A stretch of 64,000 nucleotides of DNA from Azophilus sp965214305 (GTDB taxonomy: Bacteria; Pseudomonadota; Gammaproteobacteria; Pseudomonadales; Azotimanducaceae). The notes beneath the pieces were generated by a model. That model was not told the DNA's origin, searched no databases, and was given only the letters and a program-made list of their open reading frames with translations. How positions within the stretch are numbered: position 1 is the stretch's first letter; every line of letters starts with the position of its first letter. The stretch spans positions 620,001-684,000 of the forward strand of contig OZ243949.1 of NCBI GenBank assembly GCA_965214305.1. Direction: 5' to 3'. Shown one piece after another: positions 49,530 through 57,445 of the stretch. Made by a program: the position numbers and the translations under genes.

Positions 49530-51143
49530 TCAGAACTGATTCATCGTATTTGCCGCACCCCCGGCGAGCAGCGCCTTTTCACCCAGAAAATATTCTTTGT
49601 GGTCGTCACCGATATTGGAGCCGGCCAGATCTTGGTGTTTCACCGCCGCCAGCTCGCGACGGATTTCGCGGCGTTGAATGCCGCGCACATAGGCGAGCAT
49701 GCCAAGGTCGCCGAAATAGCCTTCGGCAAGCAGGTCGGTGCCGAGCGCTGTCTCGTGATAGGTGGGTAGCGTGATCAAATGGTGGAAAATACCGGCCTGG
49801 CGGGCCGCGTCTGCCTGAAAGCCCTGAATCAAGGCATCCGCTTCCAGAGCCAATTCGGAATCGTCGAATTCGGCGGCCATGAGCCCCTTGGGCACCTGTT
49901 CCGGGTTGGGGTAAGCCGTAACGTCCTTGCCGGTTGCCAGCCACCGGGCGTAAACCTGTTCCCGAAAAGCCAGCGTCCAATTGAATGAGGGAGAATTGTT
50001 GTATACCAGCTTTGCTTGGGGCGCGGTTTCGCGAACCGCGTCAACCAACGCCTTGATTTGGCCGAGATTGGGACGTTCCGTTTCAATCCACAGCAGATCG
50101 GCACCCTGTTCCAGGCTGGTAACGCAATCAAGCACCACGCGATCAAAGCCGGTGCCTGCACGGAAGGCGTAGAGCCCGTTGTCGAGACGCACCGGCCGAC
50201 ACAGCTTGCCATTTTGGTGAATGGTCACGTCACCGTCGCGCAATTCGTTGAGGTCCTGTACTTCGGTGGCTTCAAGAAAACCGCAGTATTGGTCGCCCAG
50301 ATCGCCGGCTTCCTTGGATACGGGAATCTTCATGGTGAGCCCCGCCCCCAGGGAGTCGGTGCGTGCGACGATAATGCCGTTATCAATCCCCAGTTCCAGG
50401 AAGGCATAGCGCACGGCGTTGAGCTTGGAGACGAAATCCTCGTGCGGTACGGTCACCTTGCCCGCCTGGTGTCCGCACTGTTTGGCGTCGGAAACCTGGT
50501 TTTCGATTTGAATGGCGCAGGCACCGGCCTCAATCATACGCTTGGCGAGCAGGTAGGTTGCCTCCTCGTTGCCGAACCCCGCATCAATGTCCGCAATCAT
50601 CGGTACGACATGCGTTTCATAGTTGTCGATACGGGAAATCACTTCCGCGATATTGCCGCCGCGCGCCCGCGTTTCGTCGAGTTCAACAAACAAATGCCGC
50701 AGTTCGCGTGCATCCGCTTGGCGCAGGAAGGTATAAATCTCCTCGATCAAATCGGGCACCGTGGTTTTCTCGTGCATACTCTGGTCGGGAAGGGGACCGA
50801 AACGCGAGCGTAGCGCAGCAACCATCCAGCCGCTCAGATAGATGTAGGTGCGCGCCGTGCTGTGGCGATGTTTTTTTACGGACATCATCAGCTGTTGCGC
50901 GGTAAAACCGTGCCAGCAACCGAGGGATTGGGTGTAATTATCGGGGTCTTTGTCGTACTCCGCCATGTCGCGGCGCATGATGTCAGCGGTATGGGCAGCG
51001 ATCTCCAAGCCCGTGCGAAAACGGTTTTGCAGACGCATGCGCACCACATTTTCCGGGCTGATTGCCCGCCGGTTCGATTGTCCGGACAATTCCGCCCGAA
51101 CTCGTTCGACTTCTTGTAGGTAATTGGAGAGGTAAATTGACAT
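49530..51143 (-). CDS. aceA: Isocitrate lyase
   Basis: 537 residues from the ATG at 51143 (MSIYLSNYLQEVERVR), with GGGAG upstream. It is the long isocitrate lyase type of Pseudomonas. The catalytic signature is AKQCGHQAGK (the K-x-C-G-H motif), with IADIDAGFGNEEATYLLAK and WIETERPNLGQ as further matches. It splits isocitrate to glyoxylate and succinate for growth on acetate or fatty acids. No malate synthase or AceK is in the window. It competes with Icd, encoded about 4 kb away on the other strand. Confidence 0.96.
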   Translation of the reverse strand: MSIYLSNYLQEVERVRAELSGQSNRRAISPENVVRMRLQNRFRTGLEIAAHTADIMRRDMAEYDKDPDNYTQSLGCWHGFTAQQLMMSVKKHRHSTARTYIYLSGWMVAALRSRFGPLPDQSMHEKTTVPDLIEEIYTFLRQADARELRHLFVELDETRARGGNIAEVISRIDNYETHVVPMIADIDAGFGNEEATYLLAKRMIEAGACAIQIENQVSDAKQCGHQAGKVTVPHEDFVSKLNAVRYAFLELGIDNGIIVARTDSLGAGLTMKIPVSKEAGDLGDQYCGFLEATEVQDLNELRDGDVTIHQNGKLCRPVRLDNGLYAFRAGTGFDRVVLDCVTSLEQGADLLWIETERPNLGQIKALVDAVRETAPQAKLVYNNSPSFNWTLAFREQVYARWLATGKDVTAYPNPEQVPKGLMAAEFDDSELALEADALIQGFQADAARQAGIFHHLITLPTYHETALGTDLLAEGYFGDLGMLAYVRGIQRREIRRELAAVKHQDLAGSNIGDDHKEYFLGEKALLAGGAANTMNQF

Positions 51144-51195
51144 CCGCTTGGCTCCCGGTGAACGCGAACGGCGCAATGTATACAAAAAGCAGTGG

Positions 51196-51223
51196 AATGA
51201 GAGGCTATTAATATATTCTCATT
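51196..51223. promoter_or_regulatory. Inverted repeat upstream of aceA
   Basis: AATGAGA (51196-51202) is inverted as TCTCATT (51217-51223) around an A/T-rich centre containing ATTAAT. It lies about 55-80 nt upstream of the aceA ATG and touches the purB stop, so it may be an operator for the glyoxylate-shunt gene or part of the purB 3' end. Confidence 0.35.
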
Positions 51224-52595
51224 AGGAATTTTTTTGAGCGGCCAATCGTTCCGCCAATCCGGTATAGGTTGCTGGCGATAGCCCGATCAAATGGCGGCGC
51301 GCCGCCTCGGGCAGTTCCAGCCGATCCAACAGGGCAACATAGGATTCGGCGTCCAGCCGCCGTCCCCGCGTCGCCGCCTTCAGCCGCTCATAGGGTTCGT
51401 GCAATCCGTGTTTACGCATTAGAGTCTGCACGGCTTCCGCAAGCACCTCCCAATTGCGTTCCAAGTCCGCTTTGATGGCGGCGCGATTAATCGACAGGCG
51501 CTCAATGCCCCGCACCGCGGCTTGGTAGGCGATGGTGCAATGCCCGCAGGCGGTGCCGATATTGCGCAGCACGGTCGAATCGGACAGATCGCGCTGCCAG
51601 CGAGACACCGGCAGTTTTTCCGCCATGTGTGCAAGCAGGGCGTTGGCGATGCCGATATTGCCTTCCGAGTTCTCGAAGTCGATGGGGTTGATCTTGTGCG
51701 GCATGGTGGAAGAGCCGATCTCGCCGGCCGGGGCCCGCTGGCTGAAATAGTCGATGGCGATATAGGCCCAGATGTCCCGGTCGAAATCGAGCAATACCGA
51801 ATTGAAACGTATGAGGGCCTGAAACAGCTCGGCCATGTAGTCGTGTGATTCGATTTGGGTGGTCAAAGGGTTGGCATCAAGCTCGAGGCCGGCGATAAAG
51901 GCTGCGCTAACGGCGGGCCAGTCGATGGCCGGATAGGCCGCGGCGTGCGCGTTGAAGTTGCCCACCGCGCCGTTGAGTTTGCCACGCAGGGTGACCGCCC
52001 CGATAGCCGCTCGGGTACGGGCCAGGCGAGCACCGAATACGCGCAATTCCTTGGCGAGCGTGGTTGGGGAGGCGGGCTGCCCGTGCGTGCGCGCCAACAT
52101 CGGCAAGCTGCCCGCCTCGGCGGCCAATGCGTTGATGGCGTTAACGATGCGCTGCATATCGTCTAGCAGCAGGCTGCGCGCCGCCCCTAGCATCAAGGCT
52201 TGGGCGAGGTTGTTGATGTCTTCGGATGTGCAGGCGAAGTGTACGAACTCGGTATGGGGCTCAAGACCCGGTATGGCGGCAATGCGCTCCTTGACGAAGT
52301 ATTCAACAGCCTTGACGTCATGATTGGTGCTGGCTTCCAACGCCTTGATGCGCTGCGCATCCTCAAGTGAAAAGCCGTCCCGAATGGCTTGCAATGCCCG
52401 TGCCTGGGCAGCGCTGAGTTTCGGTAATTCGGCAATGCCCTCAAGCTGCGCCAGGGTTTTGAACCACTCGCATTCCACGTACACGCGGAACCGCATCAGC
52501 CCGTATTCGCTCAGGATGGGCGCAAGCCTCGCCACCTTGGCGCGATAACGACCGTCGGCGGCCCCGATGGCCGTGAGAGGGGTTAAGTCAAGCAT
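51222..52595 (-). CDS. purB: Adenylosuccinate lyase
   Basis: 457 residues, the length of the E. coli type. The fumarase-superfamily signature is GEIGSSTMPHKINPIDFENS; the start LTPLTAIGAADGRY and FVHFACTSEDINNLA are PurB-specific. It acts twice in purine synthesis (SAICAR cleavage and AMP formation). It lies only 20 nt after mnmA; hflD, which separates the two in E. coli and Pseudomonas, is absent. Confidence 0.97.
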   Translation of the reverse strand: MLDLTPLTAIGAADGRYRAKVARLAPILSEYGLMRFRVYVECEWFKTLAQLEGIAELPKLSAAQARALQAIRDGFSLEDAQRIKALEASTNHDVKAVEYFVKERIAAIPGLEPHTEFVHFACTSEDINNLAQALMLGAARSLLLDDMQRIVNAINALAAEAGSLPMLARTHGQPASPTTLAKELRVFGARLARTRAAIGAVTLRGKLNGAVGNFNAHAAAYPAIDWPAVSAAFIAGLELDANPLTTQIESHDYMAELFQALIRFNSVLLDFDRDIWAYIAIDYFSQRAPAGEIGSSTMPHKINPIDFENSEGNIGIANALLAHMAEKLPVSRWQRDLSDSTVLRNIGTACGHCTIAYQAAVRGIERLSINRAAIKADLERNWEVLAEAVQTLMRKHGLHEPYERLKAATRGRRLDAESYVALLDRLELPEAARRHLIGLSPATYTGLAERLAAQKNS

Positions 52596-52615
52596 CGATA
52601 ATCCAGGTTGCTATT

Positions 52616-53704
52616 TTAATGTGCGGAAGTGCCGAATGACTCGATGACGCCACCGCCCAGACATTGTTCGTCCCGATAAAAGCAGACGTATTGACCGGGG
52701 GTGATGGCGCGTTGCGGTTCGGCAAAGCGCACCAATGCACCGCCATCGGCCCGCACGGCGACGCTCGCTTCCTGGTCGGCCTGTCGGTAGCGAATCTTGG
52801 CCGTACATTGCAGGGGTAGGCGAAGGTCGCGCTCAAGCCAATTCAGATGCACGGCACACAGCCAGTTGTTTTCCAGCACCCGAACATTTTGCGTGACCAC
52901 CAACTGATTGGCGGCGGTGTGTTTTTCCATGACATACCAGGGTACCTCGTCGCGGCCCGCCAGCCCGCCAATACCCAAGCCTTGCCGTTGGCCGAGGGTA
53001 TAGTAGTGCAAGCCCGCGTGCTGACCGATTGTACGCCCGGATTCGTCCACAATGGGGCCTGGGTCTGGCGGTACCCAGGTGCTTAGGAAATCGCGGAAGC
53101 GCCGCTCGCCGATAAAGCAGATACCGGTGGAATCTTTTTTGCGATGGTTGTGCAGGCCGTGGCTGGCGGCTAAGCGCCGCACCTCGGATTTTTCGAGCTC
53201 GCCGACGGGAAATAGGACATTGGCGAGTTGTTCGGGGGCGAGCGCCTGCAAGAAATAACTTTGTTCCTTGTTATCGTCCACACCCTTCAGGAGCTTGGGT
53301 CCGCTTGGAGTATGCGCAATGCGTGCGTAATGGCCCGTAGCGATGCACCGAGCGCCTAGGGCTTGCGCATATTGCTTGAACTGCTTGAACTTGATCTCGC
53401 GATTGCATAGCACGTCGGGATTGGGTGTGCGACCCGCCCTGTATTCGCGCAGAAACGCCGCAAAGACGTTGTCCCAATACTCGGCGGCAAAGTTTGCGGT
53501 ATGCAACTCAATGCCGAGCTTGTCGCAGACTCTTGCCGCATCCTCAAGATCGCGCTGAGCGGTGCAGTACTCCGAACCGTCATCCTCATCCCAATTTTTC
53601 ATGAAAAGACCGCGCACGGCATAACCCCGCTGTTTGAGCAACAGCGCCGCAACCGACGAATCCACACCGCCGGAAAGGCCTACGATGACGGGAGCCTGTG
53701 CCAT
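52616..53704 (-). CDS. mnmA: tRNA 2-thiouridylase MnmA
   Basis: 362 residues. The PP-loop GLSGGVDSSVAALLL, the catalytic cysteine in NPDVLCNREIKF and the second cysteine in DSTGICFIGERRF are present. It adds sulfur to U34 of Lys, Glu and Gln tRNAs. The C-terminal beta-barrel ends with FYRDEQCLGGGVI. Divergent from moaC. Confidence 0.97.
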   Translation of the reverse strand: MAQAPVIVGLSGGVDSSVAALLLKQRGYAVRGLFMKNWDEDDGSEYCTAQRDLEDAARVCDKLGIELHTANFAAEYWDNVFAAFLREYRAGRTPNPDVLCNREIKFKQFKQYAQALGARCIATGHYARIAHTPSGPKLLKGVDDNKEQSYFLQALAPEQLANVLFPVGELEKSEVRRLAASHGLHNHRKKDSTGICFIGERRFRDFLSTWVPPDPGPIVDESGRTIGQHAGLHYYTLGQRQGLGIGGLAGRDEVPWYVMEKHTAANQLVVTQNVRVLENNWLCAVHLNWLERDLRLPLQCTAKIRYRQADQEASVAVRADGGALVRFAEPQRAITPGQYVCFYRDEQCLGGGVIESFGTSAH

Positions 53705-53791
53705 TGCCGGAATCTTGCCAGTCGATTGTTACGAATCGGCGCGGGCCGAATAATGCAAAAGGCGACATTATCCCATTGCCGTTTGTTTTGC

Positions 53792-53834
53792 CCAATGGGC
53801 GACGCCAAACTTCGCCCATTGGCCGGGCTATAAT
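53792..53834 (+). promoter_or_regulatory. Perfect 11-bp inverted repeat and TATAAT box just upstream of moaC
   Basis: CCAATGGGCGA (53792-53802) is exactly inverted as TCGCCCATTGG (53812-53822) around a 9-nt loop, followed by TATAAT (53829-53834) only 7 nt before the moaC ATG. If TATAAT is the -10 box, transcription starts at or next to the ATG, giving a leaderless message, and the inverted repeat covers the -35 region like an operator. No good -35 hexamer is seen. Confidence 0.5.
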
Positions 53835-53841
53835 CGTAGCC

Positions 53842-54327
53842 ATGAATAAGCTCACACACCTCAATGCGGCGGGGCAGGCGCACATGGTGGATCTGTCGTC
53901 CAAAGCGGAGACGAGCCGTAGCGCGGTGGCGCGAGCACAGCTTTGCATGGAAGCGACGACCTTGACCGAGATTATCGAAGGCGATGTGCCGAAAGGCGAT
54001 GTGCTGGCGGTGGCCCGGGTGGCCGGCATCCAGGCCGCCAAACGCTGCGCTGAATTGATTCCGCTCTGTCACCCCTTGCCGCTCAGTTCGGTTGCCATCG
54101 AATTCACCGCGCATCCACCGAACAGGTTGGCGGTGACCGCACAGTGCCGGGTGACCGGGCCGACGGGCGTGGAAATGGAGGCGCTTACCGCCGCGAGCAT
54201 TGCCGCGCTGACGGTCTACGACATGTGCAAGTCGATCGACCGCGGTATGTCGGTGGAGGATGTGCGCCTGATGCGTAAGGAAGGTGGCAAGAGCGGGCTT
54301 TGGCAACGGGATGGGGCCGGTTCGTGA
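53842..54327 (+). CDS. moaC: Cyclic pyranopterin monophosphate synthase
   Basis: 161 residues. LNAAGQAHMVDLSSKAETSR at the start, then GDVLAVARVAGIQAAKR, LIPLCHPLPLSS and VYDMCKSIDRGM are MoaC hallmarks. It catalyses the second half of the first step of molybdenum-cofactor synthesis. First of three coupled genes; moaA and moaB are not in the window. The molybdenum hydroxylase at 24753-28563 is an obvious client. Confidence 0.97.
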   Translation: MNKLTHLNAAGQAHMVDLSSKAETSRSAVARAQLCMEATTLTEIIEGDVPKGDVLAVARVAGIQAAKRCAELIPLCHPLPLSSVAIEFTAHPPNRLAVTAQCRVTGPTGVEMEALTAASIAALTVYDMCKSIDRGMSVEDVRLMRKEGGKSGLWQRDGAGS

Positions 54328-54587
54328 TCCGCGTTTTATTTTTTGCATCGCTGCGTGAGGCGGTCGGCTGCCACGAATTTGACCTGCCGCTCGTCACCGG
54401 CACCGGACCGGCGATCGCTTTCGATACACTGCTGGCGGCGTTGCAAAGCCGCTTGGCCGCGGGTGCCTACGCGGCCCTTGTCGCCGACAACGTCCGTATT
54501 GCGGTAAACCAGGCGTTGGTGGAAGGGCCTGTAGCCCTGCGAGCAGGCGACGAGGTTGCCTTTTTGCCGCCCGTCACGGGCGGTTGA
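54324..54587 (+). CDS. moaD: Molybdopterin synthase sulfur carrier subunit
   Basis: 87 residues of the ubiquitin-like fold, GTG start overlapping the moaC stop (GTGA). IRVLFFASLREAVG at the start and the C-terminal diglycine (FLPPVTGG) that is adenylated and thiocarboxylated are both present. Confidence 0.93.
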   Translation: MIRVLFFASLREAVGCHEFDLPLVTGTGPAIAFDTLLAALQSRLAAGAYAALVADNVRIAVNQALVEGPVALRAGDEVAFLPPVTGG

Positions 54588-54589
54588 AC

Positions 54590-55069
54590 ATGGGCACCGT
54601 ACAGATTCAATCCGAAGATTTTTCGCTTGCGGACGAATGGCGGCGGCTACGCGAGGGCATCGGCTCCGATCTGGGCGCGGTAGCGGCTTTTGTCGGCTTG
54701 GTTCGCGAGATTGCGGGCGACGGCGCATCCATCCTGGAACTCGAACACTATCCCGGCATGACCGAACGGAGCATTGAGCGGATCCTCGCCAAAGCCGATG
54801 CACGTTGGAACCTGCTGGGTGCGCGCGTTGTGCATCGCATCGGCCGTTTGCGCTCCACCGATCAGATTGTGCTCGTGCTATGCGCCGCCGGTCATCGCGC
54901 CGAGGCATTCGCGGCCTGTGAATTCATCATGGACTTCCTGAAAACCGACGCCATTTTCTGGAAGAAGGAATTGACCAAGGACAGCGAGCGCTGGGTGGAG
55001 AGTACGCCGGATGACCGAGCGCGCGTCGCCGCCTGGCGCACAGCCGATTGTCGTATGGGTAGGCTATAA
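54590..55069 (+). CDS. moaE: Molybdopterin synthase catalytic subunit
   Basis: 159 residues. AAVAAFVGLVREIAGDG, the LELEHYPGMTE segment and the catalytic lysines in FWKKELTKD are MoaE features. ATG at 54590; a TTG at 54584 overlapping the moaD stop is an alternative. With MoaD it forms molybdopterin. Its stop codon lies inside a TATAAT sequence that may serve icd. Confidence 0.94.
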   Translation: MGTVQIQSEDFSLADEWRRLREGIGSDLGAVAAFVGLVREIAGDGASILELEHYPGMTERSIERILAKADARWNLLGARVVHRIGRLRSTDQIVLVLCAAGHRAEAFAACEFIMDFLKTDAIFWKKELTKDSERWVESTPDDRARVAAWRTADCRMGRL

Positions 55070-55070
55070 T
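55065..55070 (+). promoter_or_regulatory. Possible -10 box of icd
   Basis: A consensus TATAAT overlaps the moaE stop codon, 52 nt before the icd ATG. No convincing -35 element lies at the right distance, so support is weak. Confidence 0.3.
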
Positions 55071-55122
55071 TCGGCGTTTTCCACCGCCAAGCGCAGACCC
55101 CCGGCAATTAGGAGCCAACTCA

Positions 55123-56382
55123 ATGACCTATCAGCACATCCGCGTGCCCTTCGATGGCGAGAAGATCACCGTCAACGAAGACAACTCCCTCAATGTTCCC
55201 GATCACCCCATCATCCCGTTCATTGAAGGCGACGGCATCGGCATCGACATCACCCCGGTCATGCTCAAGGTTGTTGATGCCGCCGTGCGGATTGCCTATG
55301 GCGAACAACGCAAAATCGCCTGGATGGAAATTTATTCCGGGGAAAAATCCCTCGAGCTGTACGGCGAGGACGAATGGCTGCCCGAGGAAACCCTCGCCGC
55401 CATGCGCGAATTTCTCGTCGGTATCAAGGGCCCTATGACAACGCCGGTCGGCGGCGGCATCCGCTCCCTCAACGTTGCCCTCCGTCAAGAACTCGATTTG
55501 TATGTCTGTTTGCGCCCCGTGCGCTGGTTCCGCGGTGTGCCAAGTCCGGTGGTGGCACCGCAAAAGACCGACATGGTGATCTTCCGCGAGAATACCGAGG
55601 ACATCTATGCGGGGGTGGAGTGGCCCGCCGACTCGGAAGACGCCGACAAGCTCATCCGCTTTCTGCGCGAGCAAATGGGGGTGCATAAGATTCGTTTTCC
55701 GCAACACTGCGGCATCGGCATCAAGCCCATTTCGGTTGAGGGCACAGAGCGCTTGGTGCGCAAGGCGATTCAATACGCCATCGACGAGGACCGGGCGTCG
55801 GTCACCTTCGTACACAAGGGCAACATCATGAAATTCACGGAGGGGGCGTTCAAGGATTGGGGCTACCGGGTGGCCTCTCGCGATTTCGGCGCAACGCCGC
55901 TTGATGGTGGCCCCTGGCACGAATTGACCAACCCCGGTTCCGGCAAAACGATCATTATCAAGGACATGATCGCCGATGCCATGCTACAACAGATTCTGAC
56001 ACGGCCCGACGAATACGATGTGTTGGCTACCATGAACCTGAACGGCGACTACATCTCCGATGCGTTGGCCGCCCAGGTTGGCGGCATTGGCATTGCGCCG
56101 GGTGCCAATATCGGCGATCGGATAGCGCTGTTTGAGGCCACCCACGGCACAGCACCGAAATACACGGGGCTTGACAAGGTGAACCCCGGCTCGCTGGTGC
56201 TTTCCGCCGAGATGATGCTGCGTCACCTGGGCTGGCGAGAAGCAGCCGATCTCATCGTCACGGGCATGGAAGGGGCCATCCTGAACAAAACGGTTACCTA
56301 CGATTTCGAACGGTTGATGCAAGACGCTAGGCTGCTCAGTTGCTCCGCCTTCGGCGATGCCATAATTGCGGCGATGGCCTAG
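55123..56382 (+). CDS. icd: Isocitrate dehydrogenase (NADP+)
   Basis: 419 residues, E. coli-type homodimeric enzyme. HPIIPFIEGDGIGIDITPVM, the phosphorylatable serine region GGGIRSLNVALRQELDLYVC, IFRENTEDIYAGVEW and the coenzyme region FEATHGTAPKYTG are present. The AGGAG ribosome-binding site is good. The serine targeted by AceK in E. coli is conserved, but no aceK is in the window. The TAG stop is at the left end of a palindromic element. Confidence 0.97.
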   Translation: MTYQHIRVPFDGEKITVNEDNSLNVPDHPIIPFIEGDGIGIDITPVMLKVVDAAVRIAYGEQRKIAWMEIYSGEKSLELYGEDEWLPEETLAAMREFLVGIKGPMTTPVGGGIRSLNVALRQELDLYVCLRPVRWFRGVPSPVVAPQKTDMVIFRENTEDIYAGVEWPADSEDADKLIRFLREQMGVHKIRFPQHCGIGIKPISVEGTERLVRKAIQYAIDEDRASVTFVHKGNIMKFTEGAFKDWGYRVASRDFGATPLDGGPWHELTNPGSGKTIIIKDMIADAMLQQILTRPDEYDVLATMNLNGDYISDALAAQVGGIGIAPGANIGDRIALFEATHGTAPKYTGLDKVNPGSLVLSAEMMLRHLGWREAADLIVTGMEGAILNKTVTYDFERLMQDARLLSCSAFGDAIIAAMA

Positions 56383-56540
56383 TGTCCTGTCCCGCAAATA
56401 AGTGTGATTATTCGTGGCCGTTTCGGCCCCCGGCCGCGTTGCTCCTCCTTCTGTGGGGCCTGCCACAGGGCGTCGTCGCGCCTTGCCGGGAACCGAAACG
56501 GCCTGGCGCCTAAAACCCACTTATTTACGGGACAGGACAC
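56382..56540. mobile_element. MITE-like palindromic element after icd, 25-bp terminal inverted repeats
   Basis: The left end GTGTCCTGTCCCGCAAATAA (56382 on, 25 nt) is inverted at 56516-56540 with two mismatches. An inner pair, GGCCGTTTCGG (about 56415) and CCGAAACGGCC (about 56494), plus a central CTGTGG/CCACAG stem, make the whole 159 nt foldable into one long hairpin. No coding capacity; it lies between convergent icd and cspD. Sequence-wise it is unrelated to the CTAG repeat family. It is probably a non-autonomous remnant of an insertion sequence; the parent is not identified. Confidence 0.75.
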
Positions 56541-56622
56541 CAGGAGCCTGCGCCCTTGCGCAAAATTGGTCCAATACGACGACCGTACAGGCAGCACGCA
56601 CCATCAAGCGCAAACAGCTTGA

Positions 56623-56895
56623 CTAGTCGTGCGAACTGGAGAGTGGCAACTCGTCGGAACGGGAGTAACCGGAATCGCTCCCTGCATCGCCCGCGAGGTG
56701 CCGAATGTTAATGGCGTGCATGCCCTTGGGGCCTTGAATCATCTCAAATTCCACCGCTTGGCCCGCTTTCAAGGTTCTGTAACCATCCATTTCAATGGAC
56801 GAATAGTGGACAAACAGGTCGCCTTCGCCGGTTTCCGGTAAAATGAAGCCGAATCCCTTGGCGTTGTTGAACCATTTGACCTTGCCTTTTGCCAT
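56623..56895 (-). CDS. cspD: Cold-shock domain protein, CspD-like
   Basis: 90 residues from the ATG at 56895. A single cold-shock domain with RNP motifs KGFGFI and DLFVHYSSIE, followed by a short serine/aspartate-rich tail. The position divergent from clpS-clpA is the same as cspD in E. coli and Pseudomonas. It binds single-stranded nucleic acid; CspD inhibits replication in stationary phase in E. coli. Confidence 0.93.
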   Translation of the reverse strand: MAKGKVKWFNNAKGFGFILPETGEGDLFVHYSSIEMDGYRTLKAGQAVEFEMIQGPKGMHAINIRHLAGDAGSDSGYSRSDELPLSSSHD

Positions 56896-57055
56896 AGGGA
56901 TAACCCCTCGGAGTACCTGCGGACAGAACGGTTTGGCTCTCCTTCCCGACTGCGACTTTCCGCGCTTTTCCACGCGGAGTCAAGCCTTGAGGGGCAAACA
57001 GGCGATTTAAGGCAATGGTTGACGAATATGGCGCGAATGGAGTATTCAAGAATTG

Positions 57056-57427
57056 ATGATGAGCAAAAGCGGCTGCGTTCGGGCAAGCGGCGAACCGGGC
57101 GACGACCACCCGGATGCGGGCGAGCAAAGCGGGGTTGCAGCGGCGGCGGAGGCGACCAAACCCGCCCTCAAGCGCCCGCCGATGTACAAAGTGATCCTGC
57201 TCAACGACGATTACACGCCCATGGAGTTCGTCGTACACATTCTGGAGCTTTTTTTTGGCATGAACCGGGAAAAGGCGATACAGGTTATGCTGGCGGTGCA
57301 TACCCAGGGCAGCGCCGTGGTTGGTATCTTTCCTCGTGACGTTGCCGAGACAAAGTCGGAACAGGTCAACCGCTATGCCCAGGAAAATCAACACCCGCTC
57401 GTTTCAAGAGTGGAAATGTCGGACTGA
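57056..57427 (+). CDS. clpS: ATP-dependent Clp protease adaptor ClpS
   Basis: About 123 residues. After a low-complexity N-terminal extension (about residues 1-40) comes the ClpS core: YKVILLNDDYTPMEFVVHIL and the ClpA-contacting HTQGSAVVGIFPRDVAETK. It recognises N-terminal Leu, Phe, Trp and Tyr and delivers substrates to ClpAP. TTG 57053, ATG 57056 and ATG 57059 are all possible starts. It precedes clpA by 18 nt. Confidence 0.94.
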   Translation: MMSKSGCVRASGEPGDDHPDAGEQSGVAAAAEATKPALKRPPMYKVILLNDDYTPMEFVVHILELFFGMNREKAIQVMLAVHTQGSAVVGIFPRDVAETKSEQVNRYAQENQHPLVSRVEMSD

Positions 57428-57445
57428 AGGCCACATATAGACACC

